DNA of 64,000 bases from Rhipicephalus microplus (taxonomy: Eukaryota; Arthropoda; Arachnida; Ixodida; Ixodidae): the NCBI RefSeq assembly GCF_043290135.1, contig NC_134702.1:76798417-76862416 (forward strand), written 5' to 3'. Below, in pieces: positions 30,742 through 43,129 of this stretch. The notes under the pieces are model-generated. The model saw only the letters and a program-made list of their open reading frames with translations, made no database searches and had not been told where the DNA came from. The position numbers were made by a program, and so were the translations under genes. Each line of letters opens with the position of its first letter. The stretch's first letter is position 1.

Positions 30742-31222
30742 ACCGTGGTCCAGTAGTTACAGTGCTCAACTGCTGACCCGCCGGTCACGGGATCGAATCC
30801 CGGCTGTGGCGGTGACAGAAACGCTTATTGCCACTGTAGAGCGCGAGGGCCGAGTTCCCTCACGGCACGTGGGTGCTCCCTTACTGCGAGGATGGCACCC
30901 TTACAATGCAAAGTCCTTAAAGCGCGATCCACTTCATATAGCGCACGAGGTGACCCGGCGCTGATCGAAAACGGATGTGCTGGTGCATGATGGTCTCGCA
31001 GCGTGACACCGCCACAACCGGTAGTGTGGAATGAGGGAAGGTAGGACATGCGCAGCCGTATATTTCTCGATGGAGGCAAAAACGCTCAAGACATTTTTCA
31101 CCGTGTGCTTAGATTTAGGCGCACGTCAAAGAACCCCGGGTGGTCAAAATTTCCGCAGCTCTCCTTCCTGTTCGGCGTCTCTCATATGATATCCTGGTTT
31201 TGGGACGTTTAACACCAAAATT
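30742..31222 (+). mobile_element. Ruka-type SINE, plus strand, split by about 245 bp
   Basis: The tRNA head lies at 30,742-30,815 (GTGGTCCAGTAGTTACAGTG; box B GGATCGAATCCC). The body resumes at about 31,062 (GATGGAGGCAAAAACGCTC) and runs to GGTTTTGGGACGTTTAACAC at about 31,216. The intervening stretch is unlike the SINE and has no defined termini. Either a later insertion split one SINE, or two partial SINEs lie in line. Confidence 0.65.
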
Positions 31223-32479
31223 ATTATACAAATCGTGCGCCGTATCGCGTCGATAACAGTTCGTCCCCTTCGCAGTCACCCTAAAAACCAATGAATGGGA
31301 GTGGTAGATCAGTTACTCCTGCAAAGAAGTAACTTCGACACCCCCCTTCCTTCTCCACTTCTTGGAGTGTAGACAGTGATACCTACTGCATCATCGACTA
31401 GTGCAGCTTGTGCACGCTTCGAAAAATGAATAATCTAATGTAGCAGTACTCGGGCTTTACATATTTCATAAGTTATTTCTCCTTTTTTTAAAATTTGTAC
31501 TGTTTCTATGTTTTACATACACTGCACGCAGCGACAACGGCTCTACTTAAACGTGCTGCTTCTGTTTCCCCTAACGTCCTATAAACGTCTCTTGCTCATC
31601 TCAACCCACTCCCTTTGAATCCCATAGCCACTAAAGGCTGGATATTCACCATCTATAAGTCTTTCCGGACGAGTGTAGCATGGCATCATGACGATGTGTT
31701 TTGTTGTTGCGCGGGGCTTGTTGCAGGAGATAAACTAATCATATTGCTGCGAACACCACCTCCAGTATTGTCGTTGTCGTTGTCGTCGTTGTCGTTGTCG
31801 TTGTCGTTGTTGTTGTTGTTGTTGTTGTTGTTCCTCTCAGGTGGGCCAGAATCCCTGACCCAGGATCCGAGGCGAGCTAAAGCGCGCGTGCAGCGCCTCC
31901 TCGTGACTGCCCCCGGCAGCTCGCCCACGCGTATCGACAAACACCCCCGCGCAGGGCGGAACGCGGCGCGAGTTTCGAGAGAAACGATTGACGCGACGCA
32001 CTTGCACCGACCATTGTTCTTCCGCGTCGTATACATAAACACACGCGCGCACGCATCACGCGCAAGAAAAAGAGTATAGGGGAGGCCGGCCGAGCGATGC
32101 AAAGCGGCCTTGGCGAGGCGGGAGAAACGCGGCAGACGCGCGAGAGAACCTGCAGCTCCCTCGCAATCAATCACGCGGGTCATCCAGGCGTAGTACGTAC
32201 ACACGCGAGACGGTTCTCAATAATGACGGTTCTCAATTTCCACGACGGCCACCACCACCGATGTCCCGCGGCGAGTGCGTGCCCGTCGCCGACAGCTGCG
32301 ATGGTCGCCGCGTGTCCTTTGTTCCGTCGAACGGCAGCTGCAGGCATTCGTGCCGCAGAGAGGGACACCCGTCCCGTTATTCGGTCGTGACGCGCGGGCC
32401 GCCGTCCGAGACTATACACAGCGGCCGGTATGCTGGCTATAAGGGCCGGCACATGGCGCAAGCGCCATAGTGAAGCAGG
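31223..32479. other. No gene recognised; (TTGTCG)n tract and a CpG-rich block
   Basis: A TTGTCG/TTG tandem tract lies at about 31,770-31,832. The stretch 31,850-32,470 is GC- and CpG-rich and open in several frames, as expected for chance or for an unmethylated regulatory region. No exon could be supported. Confidence 0.35.
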
Positions 32480-32952
32480 GAGAATATACGTTCGGGCGAC
32501 CTGCAATTCGTCCGCACATTGCAGATCGTCCCACAAGGATTAACGAACACGACGTTGAATGCGATCGAAAATTGGGTGTCACAGCCCCTTCGAAAGCAGA
32601 ATATGGGCCAATAGACAAGCAGGGGTGTAGCCGATATTCCACATAGCTGACATTTAGCGAACGAAATGGACCCTGTCGGTCCACTTAATGCGTAGGCCAG
32701 CAACCAGCGGTCAGTCAGAGCAATGGCATAGATATCAAATGGGATGCAAAAACGCAGTGGAGGTCGGCAGCGAAATAGGTAATGTAATGTAATACAGAAA
32801 TAGAGAAATTCGCAAAAATGAAATTGAAATAGCTCGCACAAGATAGGGAAAATGCAGGGCACTGGTAGAGGTTCTCTCGTCTTGTCCTGCGGTGAATAAA
32901 TATTTAGAATAAGCAGACGACGACGACGACAATGATGATGATGATGATGATC
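32480..32952 (+). mobile_element. RTE-type LINE, 3' end fragment, plus strand
   Basis: Decayed coding sequence for the C-terminal tail of an RTE protein can be followed: CTTAATGCGTAGGCCAGCAA, then AAACGCAGTGGAGGTCGGCA (KRSGGRQ) and CTCGCACAAGATAGGGAAAA. It ends in a (GATGAT)n tail at 32,931-32,951, the tandem trinucleotide 3' end usual for RTE elements. Several stops and indels show that it is old. The long minus-strand frame over it is a shadow. Confidence 0.7.
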
Positions 32953-33149
32953 GAGAGCCTCCAAAACCTCAGGTGGCTACAAATTTTGCCTGCTGTTATA
33001 TATTGTTTGTTTGTTATACACAAGTTGGCGTCACAGCCGAACAATTAGACCATTCTCACATGGAATAAGGGCTATCAAAAAAAGAAACAAAAAAAACGAT
33101 CCCCTGATCTATTTACCGACGCTATTGGGTGCCCCCCCCCCCCCGCCCC

Positions 33150-35010
33150 GAAGACTGGTACCGATAGAAAATATCAATATACACATATTTACACCAAATA
33201 TGGTGAGGAGATCCTGCAGGACACATTCCACGAGTTGGGTATACTCACTTCTAAAAATGGTAGCAACGATGCCACCACACATAAGCTTCAACAACAAACC
33301 ACCGCCACCATTCGACTCATTGAAATGGTCTCGAGCAGGATACGAGGCATCAAGGACAACCTCCTCAGACTCTGTCATGCATCGTTTCTCAGCCACATTG
33401 ACTACATAGTCTCTACGCATGCATGGAGTGCTCCTCAAAGAAATCACACTCTAGGTGTTCATTCGGCAGACGGTCAAAATGGTACTAGTGCTCCCCACTC
33501 GGAATTTGACAGCCGAATTTGAAGCACCTGGCGTACACGATACGCTATACGAATCAGATGAAGCCCACTGCACGGCCCATATCTCCAGGCCTTCTAAAGC
33601 AGATTTTGACCAGAACAGGCATCCTATCATCAGCTCTCACGAAAGACAAGGAACGGTTTCACTACCGGATTATATCATGTCGATGACTATGGTTCATCCA
33701 CTTCCATGAAACATGAACCCGGTACACAATCACGGCAGGAGCGAAGCGGGGGTCAAAGACTTAGTCTCCCAGCTTCAGAATCAGAAAGAAAGCTCTCTTC
33801 TTGTCAATGTACCACGATCAGGATCAGACAGCTTTGTGGCCTCCGTGGTTGACATGACAGGCTGCATAATTAGCGCCGCTTCGGTCAGGACAAATTCCTC
33901 CGGGGAAACAGAACGACTTACTATCTCTCAAACACAACTAGGAAACCTCTGCCAATCTTCTGAGATTCAACGACGGTCATTCAGTCATTTGACGAGAATC
34001 GAGTTCCCATTGCCGCTCACAGCATCCTTACACCAGCGGTAAAATTTACCCTCACGAGTTGACGTGGTTTCCTGCCTACGTTGGCAACACCTCCAACGGC
34101 TTCGCCAATCCTAATGAGTTAGCCCACGTCCGAACGCGAGAACTGTCACGGCTTCGCCAATCCTAATGAGTTAGCCCACGTCCGAACGCGAGAACTGTCA
34201 CGGCTTCGCCAATCCTAATGAGTTAGCCCACGTCCGAACGCGAGAACTGTCACGGCTTCGCCAATCCTAATGAATTAGCCCACGTCCGAACGCGAGAACT
34301 GTCACGGCTTCGCCAATCCTAATGAGTTAGCCCACGTCCGAACGCGAGAACTGTCACGGCTTCGCCAATCCTAATGAGTTAGCCCACGTCCGAACGCGAG
34401 AACTGTCACGGCTTCGCCAATCCTAATGAATTAGCCCACGTCCGAACGCGAGAACTGTCACGGCTTCGCCAATCCTAATGAGTTAGCCCACGTCCGAACG
34501 CGAGAACTGTCCCTGCGCCTCGGGCAACAGCCCCCCCCCCCTCCCCCGCCCAGTCTTCGCACGGGACCGGAGTTGTCGACGTCGCCGACGGGTACTCGTT
34601 GACCATCTTCCACGAGAAAGCTTCTCATAGCCGCTTGAACATAAGATTACACCAGCTCCACACAGGGATCTAACCGGAAGCCATGCAAGAAAACACCCTT
34701 CAGCTAATCCAGACAGGCACGTCCCTTCACTGGCCTGTGTAGCCTTATTGTATACAGATATTTCCCTCAACTGACTTCACCAAGGCCTATTGGCTACATT
34801 CCATCACCTTATGCGGTGATGCCCCCGTTTACGCGACAAAGTATACCACGTGTCCGAGACCGACATTTATCAATCAATCCCAATGCCTTAGTCGGCCAAC
34901 TCGGGGCCCTTCAGCTGGGTCCTGTGAAGCTGTCGCAAGCCTCTGACTGCAACCGCATCGAAGGCTGCAGCCAGGAGCCCCGCCCCCGGACTCTAATGAA
35001 GTTCGACCGA
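33150..35010 (+). mobile_element. Decayed I-clade LINE, plus strand
   Basis: Pieces of the same protein type as the 27.5-29.5 kb LINE appear in order on the plus strand. They are the RT thumb (TATIRLIEMVSSRIRGIKDN, LLRLCHASFLSHIDYI) at about 33,300-33,420, the RNase H end (ELTWFPAYVGNTSNGFANPN) at about 34,045-34,110 and the tail (TLQLIQTGTSL) near 34,700. Many stops and frameshifts occur. The RNase H part has expanded into a tandem array at 34,097-34,510. A C run lies at 33,132-33,145. Confidence 0.75.
34097..34510 (+). repeat. Minisatellite, 8 x 52 bp, born inside the LINE RNase H region
   Basis: The 52 bp unit begins CGGCTTCGCCAATCCTAATG and ends CGAGAACTGTCA. Copies start at 34,097, 34,149, 34,201, 34,253, 34,305, 34,357, 34,409 and 34,461. 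They are almost identical. Copies 4 and 7 carry GAATTAG where the others have GAGTTAG, so a three-copy (156 bp) block was duplicated. The unit encodes LINE RNase H sequence (ANPNELAHVRTREL) in copy 1, but 52 is not a multiple of three, so later copies change frame. Confidence 0.97.
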
Positions 35011-37439
35011 CCAACCGATTGCGAAATAGATCTGGCCCTGAAGGTAGTACGAACGAAGAATCGAGAGCTGAGAGCGGCCTCAACACAACTATTGTAAACA
35101 AGCTCTGTTATTATGTCGTTTCGCGTCGACCTATAGTACAGATGTGATACGGCTTGCACGCACCTACATACGAAATCGTACGTTGGGCTCGATGGCACAC
35201 AATGTATACAATGCATGCATACTGTAATCACTGCGGTACAAAAGGGCGGCATGCAGACCACATTGTGTACTCGTTGTCGGCCCTTCGTCACTCGTCGAAT
35301 GCGCTGCGTCTGAGGATTAATTCTACATGGTCTACACGACGACCTGACAACTCGTGCAATAGCGTGCGAGGAACAGTCTCTCGAGAAAAAAAAAACGGGA
35401 AAACTCCCATACATTTTACATTTTAAAACGAGCAAGCTGCATGGGCTTCATACTCACTGCATGCAGAACGGAGCAGGGACTCTGTCCGATATGCCAAGTG
35501 CCCGTACAGTTATCCCGGTTCGTAGAGCGTAACTCAACGTGCAGACTTCGAGCTTTCCCAACAAGCGCTACAGCAGTTCAAAAGAAGCAAAACGAAAATG
35601 AAGGCGCACAAAATCGCAAGCACGCATCGCGGTGTCCAAATATACGTGTTTGCGATACGGACACTTTCGCACAGCGAGAAGGGAAGCCTCTTTGAAGAGG
35701 CCGCGCCAAATCCCCGCGCCGCGCGAGAGGGCAGCATCAACAGTGTTTACGGCGTGCGAACCATATAGTGCACGCGGCAACGACGAAAACTGCCTCACAA
35801 GCATATGCGGCACACGAAAGACCGTCCGCGATAGAAGCGCTGTTCAGCGCTTGCGAGAAGTTCCGCGTGTGTATACCTCGCAGTTGCACCAAGTGCTCGC
35901 GCTTTGCACCCTTACAAAGGTACTTTTCGCGTCCATAACTCACCCGTAACTGGCTGTACAGAAAAAAACCGAAGCTCAGGGAAAGACGGAAGACCGAAGA
36001 AAAAAAAAACACACAGGCGCAGCGTGAATTCGTACGCGCGCGCGCAGCGTTCACAAATTTTTCATAACTGGCTGAGATGGATGAGCGCAATGAACTAAAC
36101 GACAAACACAACAAAGTGGATGAAGAAGTATCTTGTCTTCGTTTAATTTCTTGTGTTTGTAATTTTATATTCCTTGCACTCATACATCTCTGTCAGGAAT
36201 GCACGACCAACTGCCCCAACAATTATCTTTTGAGAACATAACTCGCTCGTTACACCCCGAAAAAAAAAAAACTGGTGCGGCGGCGGGGGGGGGGGGGGGG
36301 TATTCGTGAACTAGATCACCTATACAAGTTGCTTTACTAGAAACGTACACCTCCTTTCATTTTTGTTTTTATTGCGTGCTGAAACAGACTTAAGACAGGC
36401 GTTTTGTCACGATCAAACGGTCACGATTGCCCACCAAGTTCATCGGTTACTTCACAAGGTCGGAGGCTCGACACCCGTATATATACGTGGTGTGTTCTTT
36501 TGAGAAATCTATCCATATGTGCTGCTACGGTAAGTCAAAGGGACCAGCAGAACAAACTGCAAGCTATCGCAGTAAATTATTTTCATACAAATAATTAAAG
36601 AAAAACTACGACAACGCAAGACTCGTGGTAAGCCACACCGAAAGGGCGCGAAAATCGAAATGCGGGTAGCGACGCCTCGATCGTCGAAGTTCTCTCACAC
36701 GTATTACGTCGGCGCGGCGTAATTCTTTCAAAGGAGTCTGGTTGAGCGCAGTTAAGGTAACCTATATGCACTAACTTTTAAAGGATCGCTGAAAAAAAGT
36801 TTGACATCACTGAAACAAAATGCGCGTGTACGTCTCACGTGTGACCACTGCACGCGTGTGTGCATGTACATTTGGAAATCCATATCCACCACAAGTCGTG
36901 CATTTACATCCTGATCAGGCAACAAGAGGCCAAAACATTTACGCATATATGACTATATCAGGTCGAACCTGTATTTATATATGGCAATATGCGACCTTAT
37001 GAGCCCCCTTACGTAGTATAAAAAGGCTTATATATACAGTCATATACGGCATTTTAGAGTTTCACATTGGACCATTGTAGGGTTTATATGCGCAAACGTA
37101 TGGCAGTATATGACCTCATATACGCGTGAGCCTCGGCAGGGTGGTGAAAAATCCACACGCAACTTTCCTTTCCCACCGCGATGCAACGCGACTTTGCACA
37201 TCCAAGACAAAATCTTACCGACACACTCTTACATGTACTCCTATACGGTCACATGTAGCAACTTATATAACACAAAAAAGTCATATATGTCGCACTCTTA
37301 TAAGAGGTCAGTTCCCTTTATTACCAATTCCCCTGAATATGACAATTAAGAACCGCCAAGCCTGCGCGCAAGGCGCAGCACATTCACAGCGACAGCTGGA
37401 GGAGCGGCATTTCTGAGCATTTCTTCAACACACTTTGAA
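35011..37439. other. No gene recognised
   Basis: Unassigned sequence with a G16 run at 36,285-36,300 and an A run just before it. A stretch at about 36,930-37,120 is rich in CATATATG-like motifs but not clearly tandem. Confidence 0.35.
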
Positions 37440-37995
37440 TAACTGCCACAAGCACACTTGAAGGGTACCCACTACGTCATTAATCATCACAAGCTTTGCG
37501 TAGTATAGGGGGGGGGGGGGGCATTACTATGCCATCCTTTGTCATTCTTCGGAGAAACGCGGTACCGCTACACACTTGCAAGGAATTTTGTGCAATTCTT
37601 TAATGCTGTGGCAGACGACGAGGAAGAATTGTGCCGGCAGCTTTTGTAAAGGATTGCAACATTGAATGACCCACTCGTTACGCGATTCGCACTGTGTGAC
37701 GCCTGGTTGTTCCTTTGCTGTTATAGAAACACGATTCCTTTCCCGACATGAAGCCTGCCTAAGGACAGTTTGGTAGGGAGCCTCTAGCATGGGCGTAGCT
37801 CTGCGGTAGAATACTGGGCGGCACACTGGCAACCCGGCTTCAAGCCCCATTGTGACCTTATGGTGTATTTATTTACTTAGTTTTTTTTGTTATTTTGCGC
37901 GACAGTGGTTACGTACAGCGACGGCGGCGGCGGACAACTACAGCGCACGCGAACCTTGTTGTGTGATCTCATAAGAGCTTTCGCGGTAAAACAAG
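37440..37995 (+). repeat. Dispersed repeat family A, 3' part, with tRNA-like module
   Basis: Matches 1140-1830 over its length, including GGGTACCCACTAC, ACGATTC/GCGATTCGCACTGTGTGAC and GGCGGCGGCGGACAACTA. The tRNA-like module is at 37,793-37,865 (GGCGTAGCTCTGCGGTAGAA, CCGGCTTCAAGCCCC). A G run at 37,508-37,521 replaces other sequence in the first copy. Non-coding. Confidence 0.65.
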
Positions 37996-38645
37996 AAGAA
38001 AAAAGAAACACTGAAACCCGGGTCGTCACACTGACGCATCAAGGCTGAGGCCGAGTTTCTCGCGTTAAAGAAGAACTGACACGAATTCCAGAAGTTTCCG
38101 TACTGGTGCTCTAAATAAAAGCACTGGTGCCAAGATCACCAAACAGAGCATCGTGGTTCACTTAAATATCCACTTCCGATTTTGCCATGGAATGAACGGT
38201 ATCCCAGTGACGTATAACGCACATTTAAGTCACCACTGCACTCTGTAAACCTGCAGTCACTTGTACGTGTTCCACAAGAGCTATAGAAGTGAACTGCCAT
38301 CCAGCGGCTCCGACAGTAATTTCGGGCGTATCCCCAGGGCGTACACTTTGCAAACCGAACTGTGTTGACTCGTCGGCCTGCAGGTGCTAGGTGAAGAAAG
38401 CTTGAAAACTGAACTGAAATATTCGTTGTGAGCAAAGAGTTAACCCTGCCAAGGAAATAACACTTTAACTAAAGCAAAAAAGTGTTTCAAACAGTGTGCG
38501 TTATGTTATACTTGCGTGAGGACAAAGCTTACTCCCGTGTCGCGATATCTGCTCACGCAAGACGAGGCATTTTTCGCTCACGCGAAGAGAGACACAGCCG
38601 TGCACGCTACACATCTTCGTGTAGTGTGTTACAACCAATTTATCT

Positions 38646-38646
38646 A

Positions 38647-38720
<74 letters not shown>

Positions 38721-38894
38721 ATGTGGTGTTTAACGTCCCAAAACCACCATATGATTAAGAGAGATGCCGTAGTGGAGGGCTCCGGAAATTTCGACCACCT
38801 GGGGTTCTTTAACGTGCACCCAAATCTGAACACACGGGCCTACAACATTTGCGCCTCCATCGGAAATGCAGCCGCCGCAGCCGGGATTCGAACC
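38646..38894 (-). mobile_element. 5'-truncated Ruka-type SINE with 12 bp target duplication
   Basis: The minus-strand element is cut inside box B (GATTCGAAC) and so lacks the tRNA head. Its 3' tail is a long (ATTG)n tract of about 18 units (38,647-38,720). ACCAATTTATCT flanks it perfectly at 38,634-38,645 and 38,895-38,906. Body close to the consensus of the other copies. Confidence 0.95.
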
Positions 38895-39051
38895 ACCAAT
38901 TTATCTGCCTATATAGCTGCATTGAACGAAATACGCGCCCTTGCATTACAAGGACCCGCTGCAAAACGCAGTGCAGAAATTGAATTTCAAACACCACGAC
39001 AGGAGGCTCCATATTAACCATATAACGAAAGAAGGACATCGTTTGTAGTAA

Positions 39052-39241
<190 letters not shown>

Positions 39242-42200
39242 ACGGGCAGGCCAGCAAAACAAAAAAAAGTTCTACCGTTACGATTCTCCCATAACTTACC
39301 TGTGCATTATTTCACGGATGGGTTTCAAGGCCGCCATAATTGGCTGTTAACTTTGCCATTTCGCATGAGTAACAACTAAATTAACAGCGTTACGGCAGAC
39401 GCGTACGCATGAAAACGGTTGGGTTAACTGGGGGCATTCGACGTTTCGCGATCTTATCAATTCACGCCACGATATACGAAAACAAGAAAACATTCGCTCA
39501 ACAACCCAAGGTGGCGGCTCCCTTGTGTCTCCCGTACAAGGCAGGTTCCATTGAAGAATTTCTTGAGATGGCGCACGAGAGGTATATCGAATAGCTGAAG
39601 CGTGTTCAACTAATAGTCAATGGCGTTGCAGTGCCCCGTCCGCATAACCTGCCCCCCCCCCCCCCCCCCAAGTTCTTTAGCAACTTAAGTATATACCCCT
39701 GACAAATACCTCAACTACCACACACGATCACGGTATACATATAACCCCTTCGCCGACGATCTACACATAACGATACGGCGGCGGCGCGATTTAGGCAGCA
39801 TACATCGTCGCGCGGCTTTCGGCACAGCGCTTCATGAGCCGCGCTCCACAGAAGCACGAAGGTTCTCCCACGCTCTCGATATAGAACCAGGCCAAGAAAC
39901 AGATTGGAAAGGCACGAGCACGCACAGAAACTCACGGCACGGGGAAAATGGAAAAAACCATCGATGCGTAACGTATTAACCCAAACACGCGGCGGATCGA
40001 ATAATGCGCGCAGCTTCCCGTTATCGCCACGATCGTCGATCTCGAAGCTTACATGCCTCACGGACTCAACGGCGACACCGGACGAAATAGCGGGAGTCTC
40101 CACCTCTTCTCACCCGTATCTCTCCTTTCACAGCGTTACGACCCTTACGAACCACGCCCATTCTTCTTCTGCAGGCCCTCGGGTCTTCACCAGCTGCGCG
40201 TTTACTGCGGAAAAAGAAGCCGTGCGAACTGCTCCGCATTCCTCGGCGTATAGTGCACTTGTTCTCGGTGCTCGGAGGATACAGAAAAAGATCGAAACAT
40301 CGTCGTCGATGCATTTACGGTCACGACTTTGGTCGCGTCGATGGTCACGTTTCAGCAGCAATGCAAACGCGCGCAGCACGCGGGGGGAAAGCCCCTCAAA
40401 AGCAGCAGCACGAGAGACGCTGCGAGACAGGCTCAAGGTCAGCCACGTCACGCACGTGGGTTTGTTATACGAGCGTACACGAAAAAAAAAATGCGGCGAA
40501 AAGAGGCACGAAAGCATGAAAAGTGGGACAGAGAGAGCGTGCACGCGAGAAGCGCGAGAATCGGCGAGATTTCACTGTATAACGAAAACACTGCGCACGA
40601 CAGAGAAGCGGGCGAGAAACGAGGCGAAGAGGTGCATATCCAATATTTTCAAATATGGACGAATTTAGATGATGAGCTAAAAACGACAACAACGATCGAA
40701 CAGTAAGTAAGATCAAGAAAAAAAATAAGAACGACAGAAATGGAACTCGTACGGCGCATCACTGCGAAAAATGACGAAACGGCCGAGCCGGCTCAGCCGA
40801 AAAGACAGAGCGCCCTGTCCTTTCGTCTATATTTACGATTGGGTTCGAATGCCGCCATATTGGGCTCCGTGTTACGTATATGTAACAGCTAAATAAGCAG
40901 TGTTACGACATACGCATACGCATTAAAGCGGTTGGGTTGGTGAGTACGATGTTCCGCGGCCTTACTAAAATTCACGTCTCAGGAAACCAACGGCTTTGAC
41001 AGTTCAAGACGGCGGTGCTCACGTATGGGCACAGCCGGCTCGACCGTTTCTTTATTTCTTTCTTTTACCAGCGATGCACTGGTACCAGTTCAAGCACGAC
41101 AAACTAACTCGCCCAATCTTCAACACTTGTCGTCATGAACGAGAAATGACGAGCTGCTGAAAAACAGCGTGGGAGTGTTATCAACTCAAACACAACATGG
41201 ACCTTGCAGTATATACACATACAACGCGCACAGACACCACAAGCATCACACGTTAAGGATACATCCGCGTCGCGATAAGGAAAATATATCATTGAAGTAT
41301 AGAATATGCTACAGGATGTACACAAATATGAGATTCCGTTTCTCTTTTTTGGTCTGTACACGGCTGCTAGTCCTCCCAAATCGTGTATACGTCGGTCTAT
41401 TGCACGTTACACAGCGTCATAATCGCCACTTGGCAACAAAGCACACACACACAAAAAAAATTTAAAAGATGTCCGCTTGGGAAGCCGCTATCAAAACTGC
41501 GCGGCCTTAGACCTACACGTACCACGCCTCTTATCACGTTATCTGCTTCACCAATCTCGTTACAGGCAACGCGAGGTCGCAAAGCTATGAAGCGGGCAAA
41601 TAAGAGTAATGAGTGTCGGCTAAATTTGGATAAGCACGCGTAAGAACGTTGTCTGGTGTACAGAAAAAAGAAAAGGAAGAAACTGCTGCACACAATTTGA
41701 AGGTAACGAAATAGTGATGTCTGTCAGGAACAAGAGATGGTTTGACCGCTTGTTCAGCAAACATTTTTGTTTATTGGCAGTATTATTTCTAAACTAATTT
41801 TTCAGATTGGCTTTATTTTGATTTTAGTTTCATTTAAGTATCCTGCCGTCCGGTTCATGGCCCATCCCCCTCTGTGGGTGAGCGCCACCACCTGAGGTCA
41901 TCAGCATCAGTAACGAAATCTGCTTTATCTAAAGCTGTCAAGGGTACAGACTGTTTCACACTTGGGGTAAACGCGAAGTACACGACTTTGCAGTCATGTA
42001 CCATGAGTACGAAGCGTTCCCTTCATGTGAACAACCTGTATATGCAAAGCGTACGTTTGCAACGCACATCACGCTGCTTTTGACAGGAGTTGTCGCGAAA
42101 TACCTTGAACTCCCGCAGGTTTCAGCACAGTGAGAGGCGGCGACCGCCGCATCAAGCAACGAATGAGGTATCGTTGTTTCGTCGCTTAATCAATCAGATC

Positions 42201-42699
42201 CGTTACAGAACGCCGGTCCAAAGGCATACAGCAGTACTAGATTCATTCCGGAGGACCCCCTTGGAAGCGAAGCCAAATGCTGGGCAGTCTCGTAATTGTA
42301 TGACTTTCACAAAGGAGAAAGTAAGACCACGCAATAAAGATAAACAACTTCTAAAACTGCAATTTCTAAAATGTGTGTGCGCTCATATATGTGTGCTCTC
42401 AATAACAGTATCTTTAGAAATATACCATCGGACGGTATAATTCATTTCCAGAGGTGGACGCTACGTGCACGGCTATTTAAACGTATGCTTAATTCAATTA
42501 ACGTGTTTAACCTATTAGTACTTATTTACAACCGATGACTAATGCAAGTTCACGGCGCTTATTGCAATTTTGATATCAAAGCTAAGAAAACGCGACGCTG
42601 CCAACGGCTTTTAAATTACTACATTATGCGTTTAAATGGAGTGTAGCAAAATGTTTCGTAAAAAGTTTCAGTAGAACCGCAGTACATACAGTCACAAAT
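39242..42699. other. No gene recognised
   Basis: Includes a C19 run near 39,652-39,670. A 254-codon plus-strand frame at 39,904-40,668 is Ser/Arg-rich, overlaps long frames on the other strand and has no family resemblance. I treat it as chance in a GC-rich stretch. Confidence 0.35.
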
Positions 42700-42945
42700 A
42701 TAAAGGCGCTTGTCTCAACACTCCAGCATGTTTCAAAAACGCGCCCGCAGTTGATGAGCCTTCTGTAGAGTGACCTTGATGGTTTCGGTCCACCTACGCG
42801 GATCCCCTACTTTTATTGTCAGCGCATGCATGTGTTCACGAAAATCGTCTACAAACATAAACAGACGTATAGCTTTACACGTGTGGCAGGCACCCGCTGC
42901 CCAGGTACATACATACTGCGCAACGCAAGCCACCCCGCCCACAAG

Positions 42946-43129
42946 CCCTGGCCTCTCCATCCCCGAACTCACCAGCATCGCCGGCGCGTCACCGTGGGAC
43001 CGCAGCAGGATGCGACGCAGCAGGGGCGGCGTGGGCGCCAGCAGGGCGCCCAAGGACGACGCCGACTCGGTCATCAACAGCGGACGCCGGGACGACGACG
43101 AGCACCATCCGAACGCGTCGGACGAGTGA
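42946..43129 (+). CDS. Candidate terminal coding exon, product unknown
   Basis: A 61-codon open stretch ends at TGA 43,127-43,129. Nearly every codon ends in G or C (for example ATC CCC GAA CTC ACC AGC), a bias stronger than in the surrounding chance frames and usual for arthropod coding sequence. A possible acceptor AG lies at 42,944-42,945 after a C-rich stretch, which would leave a split codon. The encoded tail is hydrophilic, rich in Arg and Asp, with GVGASRAPKDDADSVINSGR and an acidic end. I do not recognise it. It could be the C-terminus of a membrane or regulatory protein whose other exons lie outside, or a chance frame in CpG-rich DNA. No other exon of the same gene was found. Confidence 0.25.

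Noticed and set aside
32437..32964. 175-codon minus-strand frame with a His run and Cys-rich segments
   Set aside because: It is the antisense of a plus-strand RTE 3' end; the His run comes from the GATGAT tail.
39904..40668. 254-codon plus-strand open frame
   Set aside because: Ser/Arg-rich, no recognisable domain, overlapped by long frames on the other strand in a GC-rich stretch, and no splice or start context. Most likely chance.
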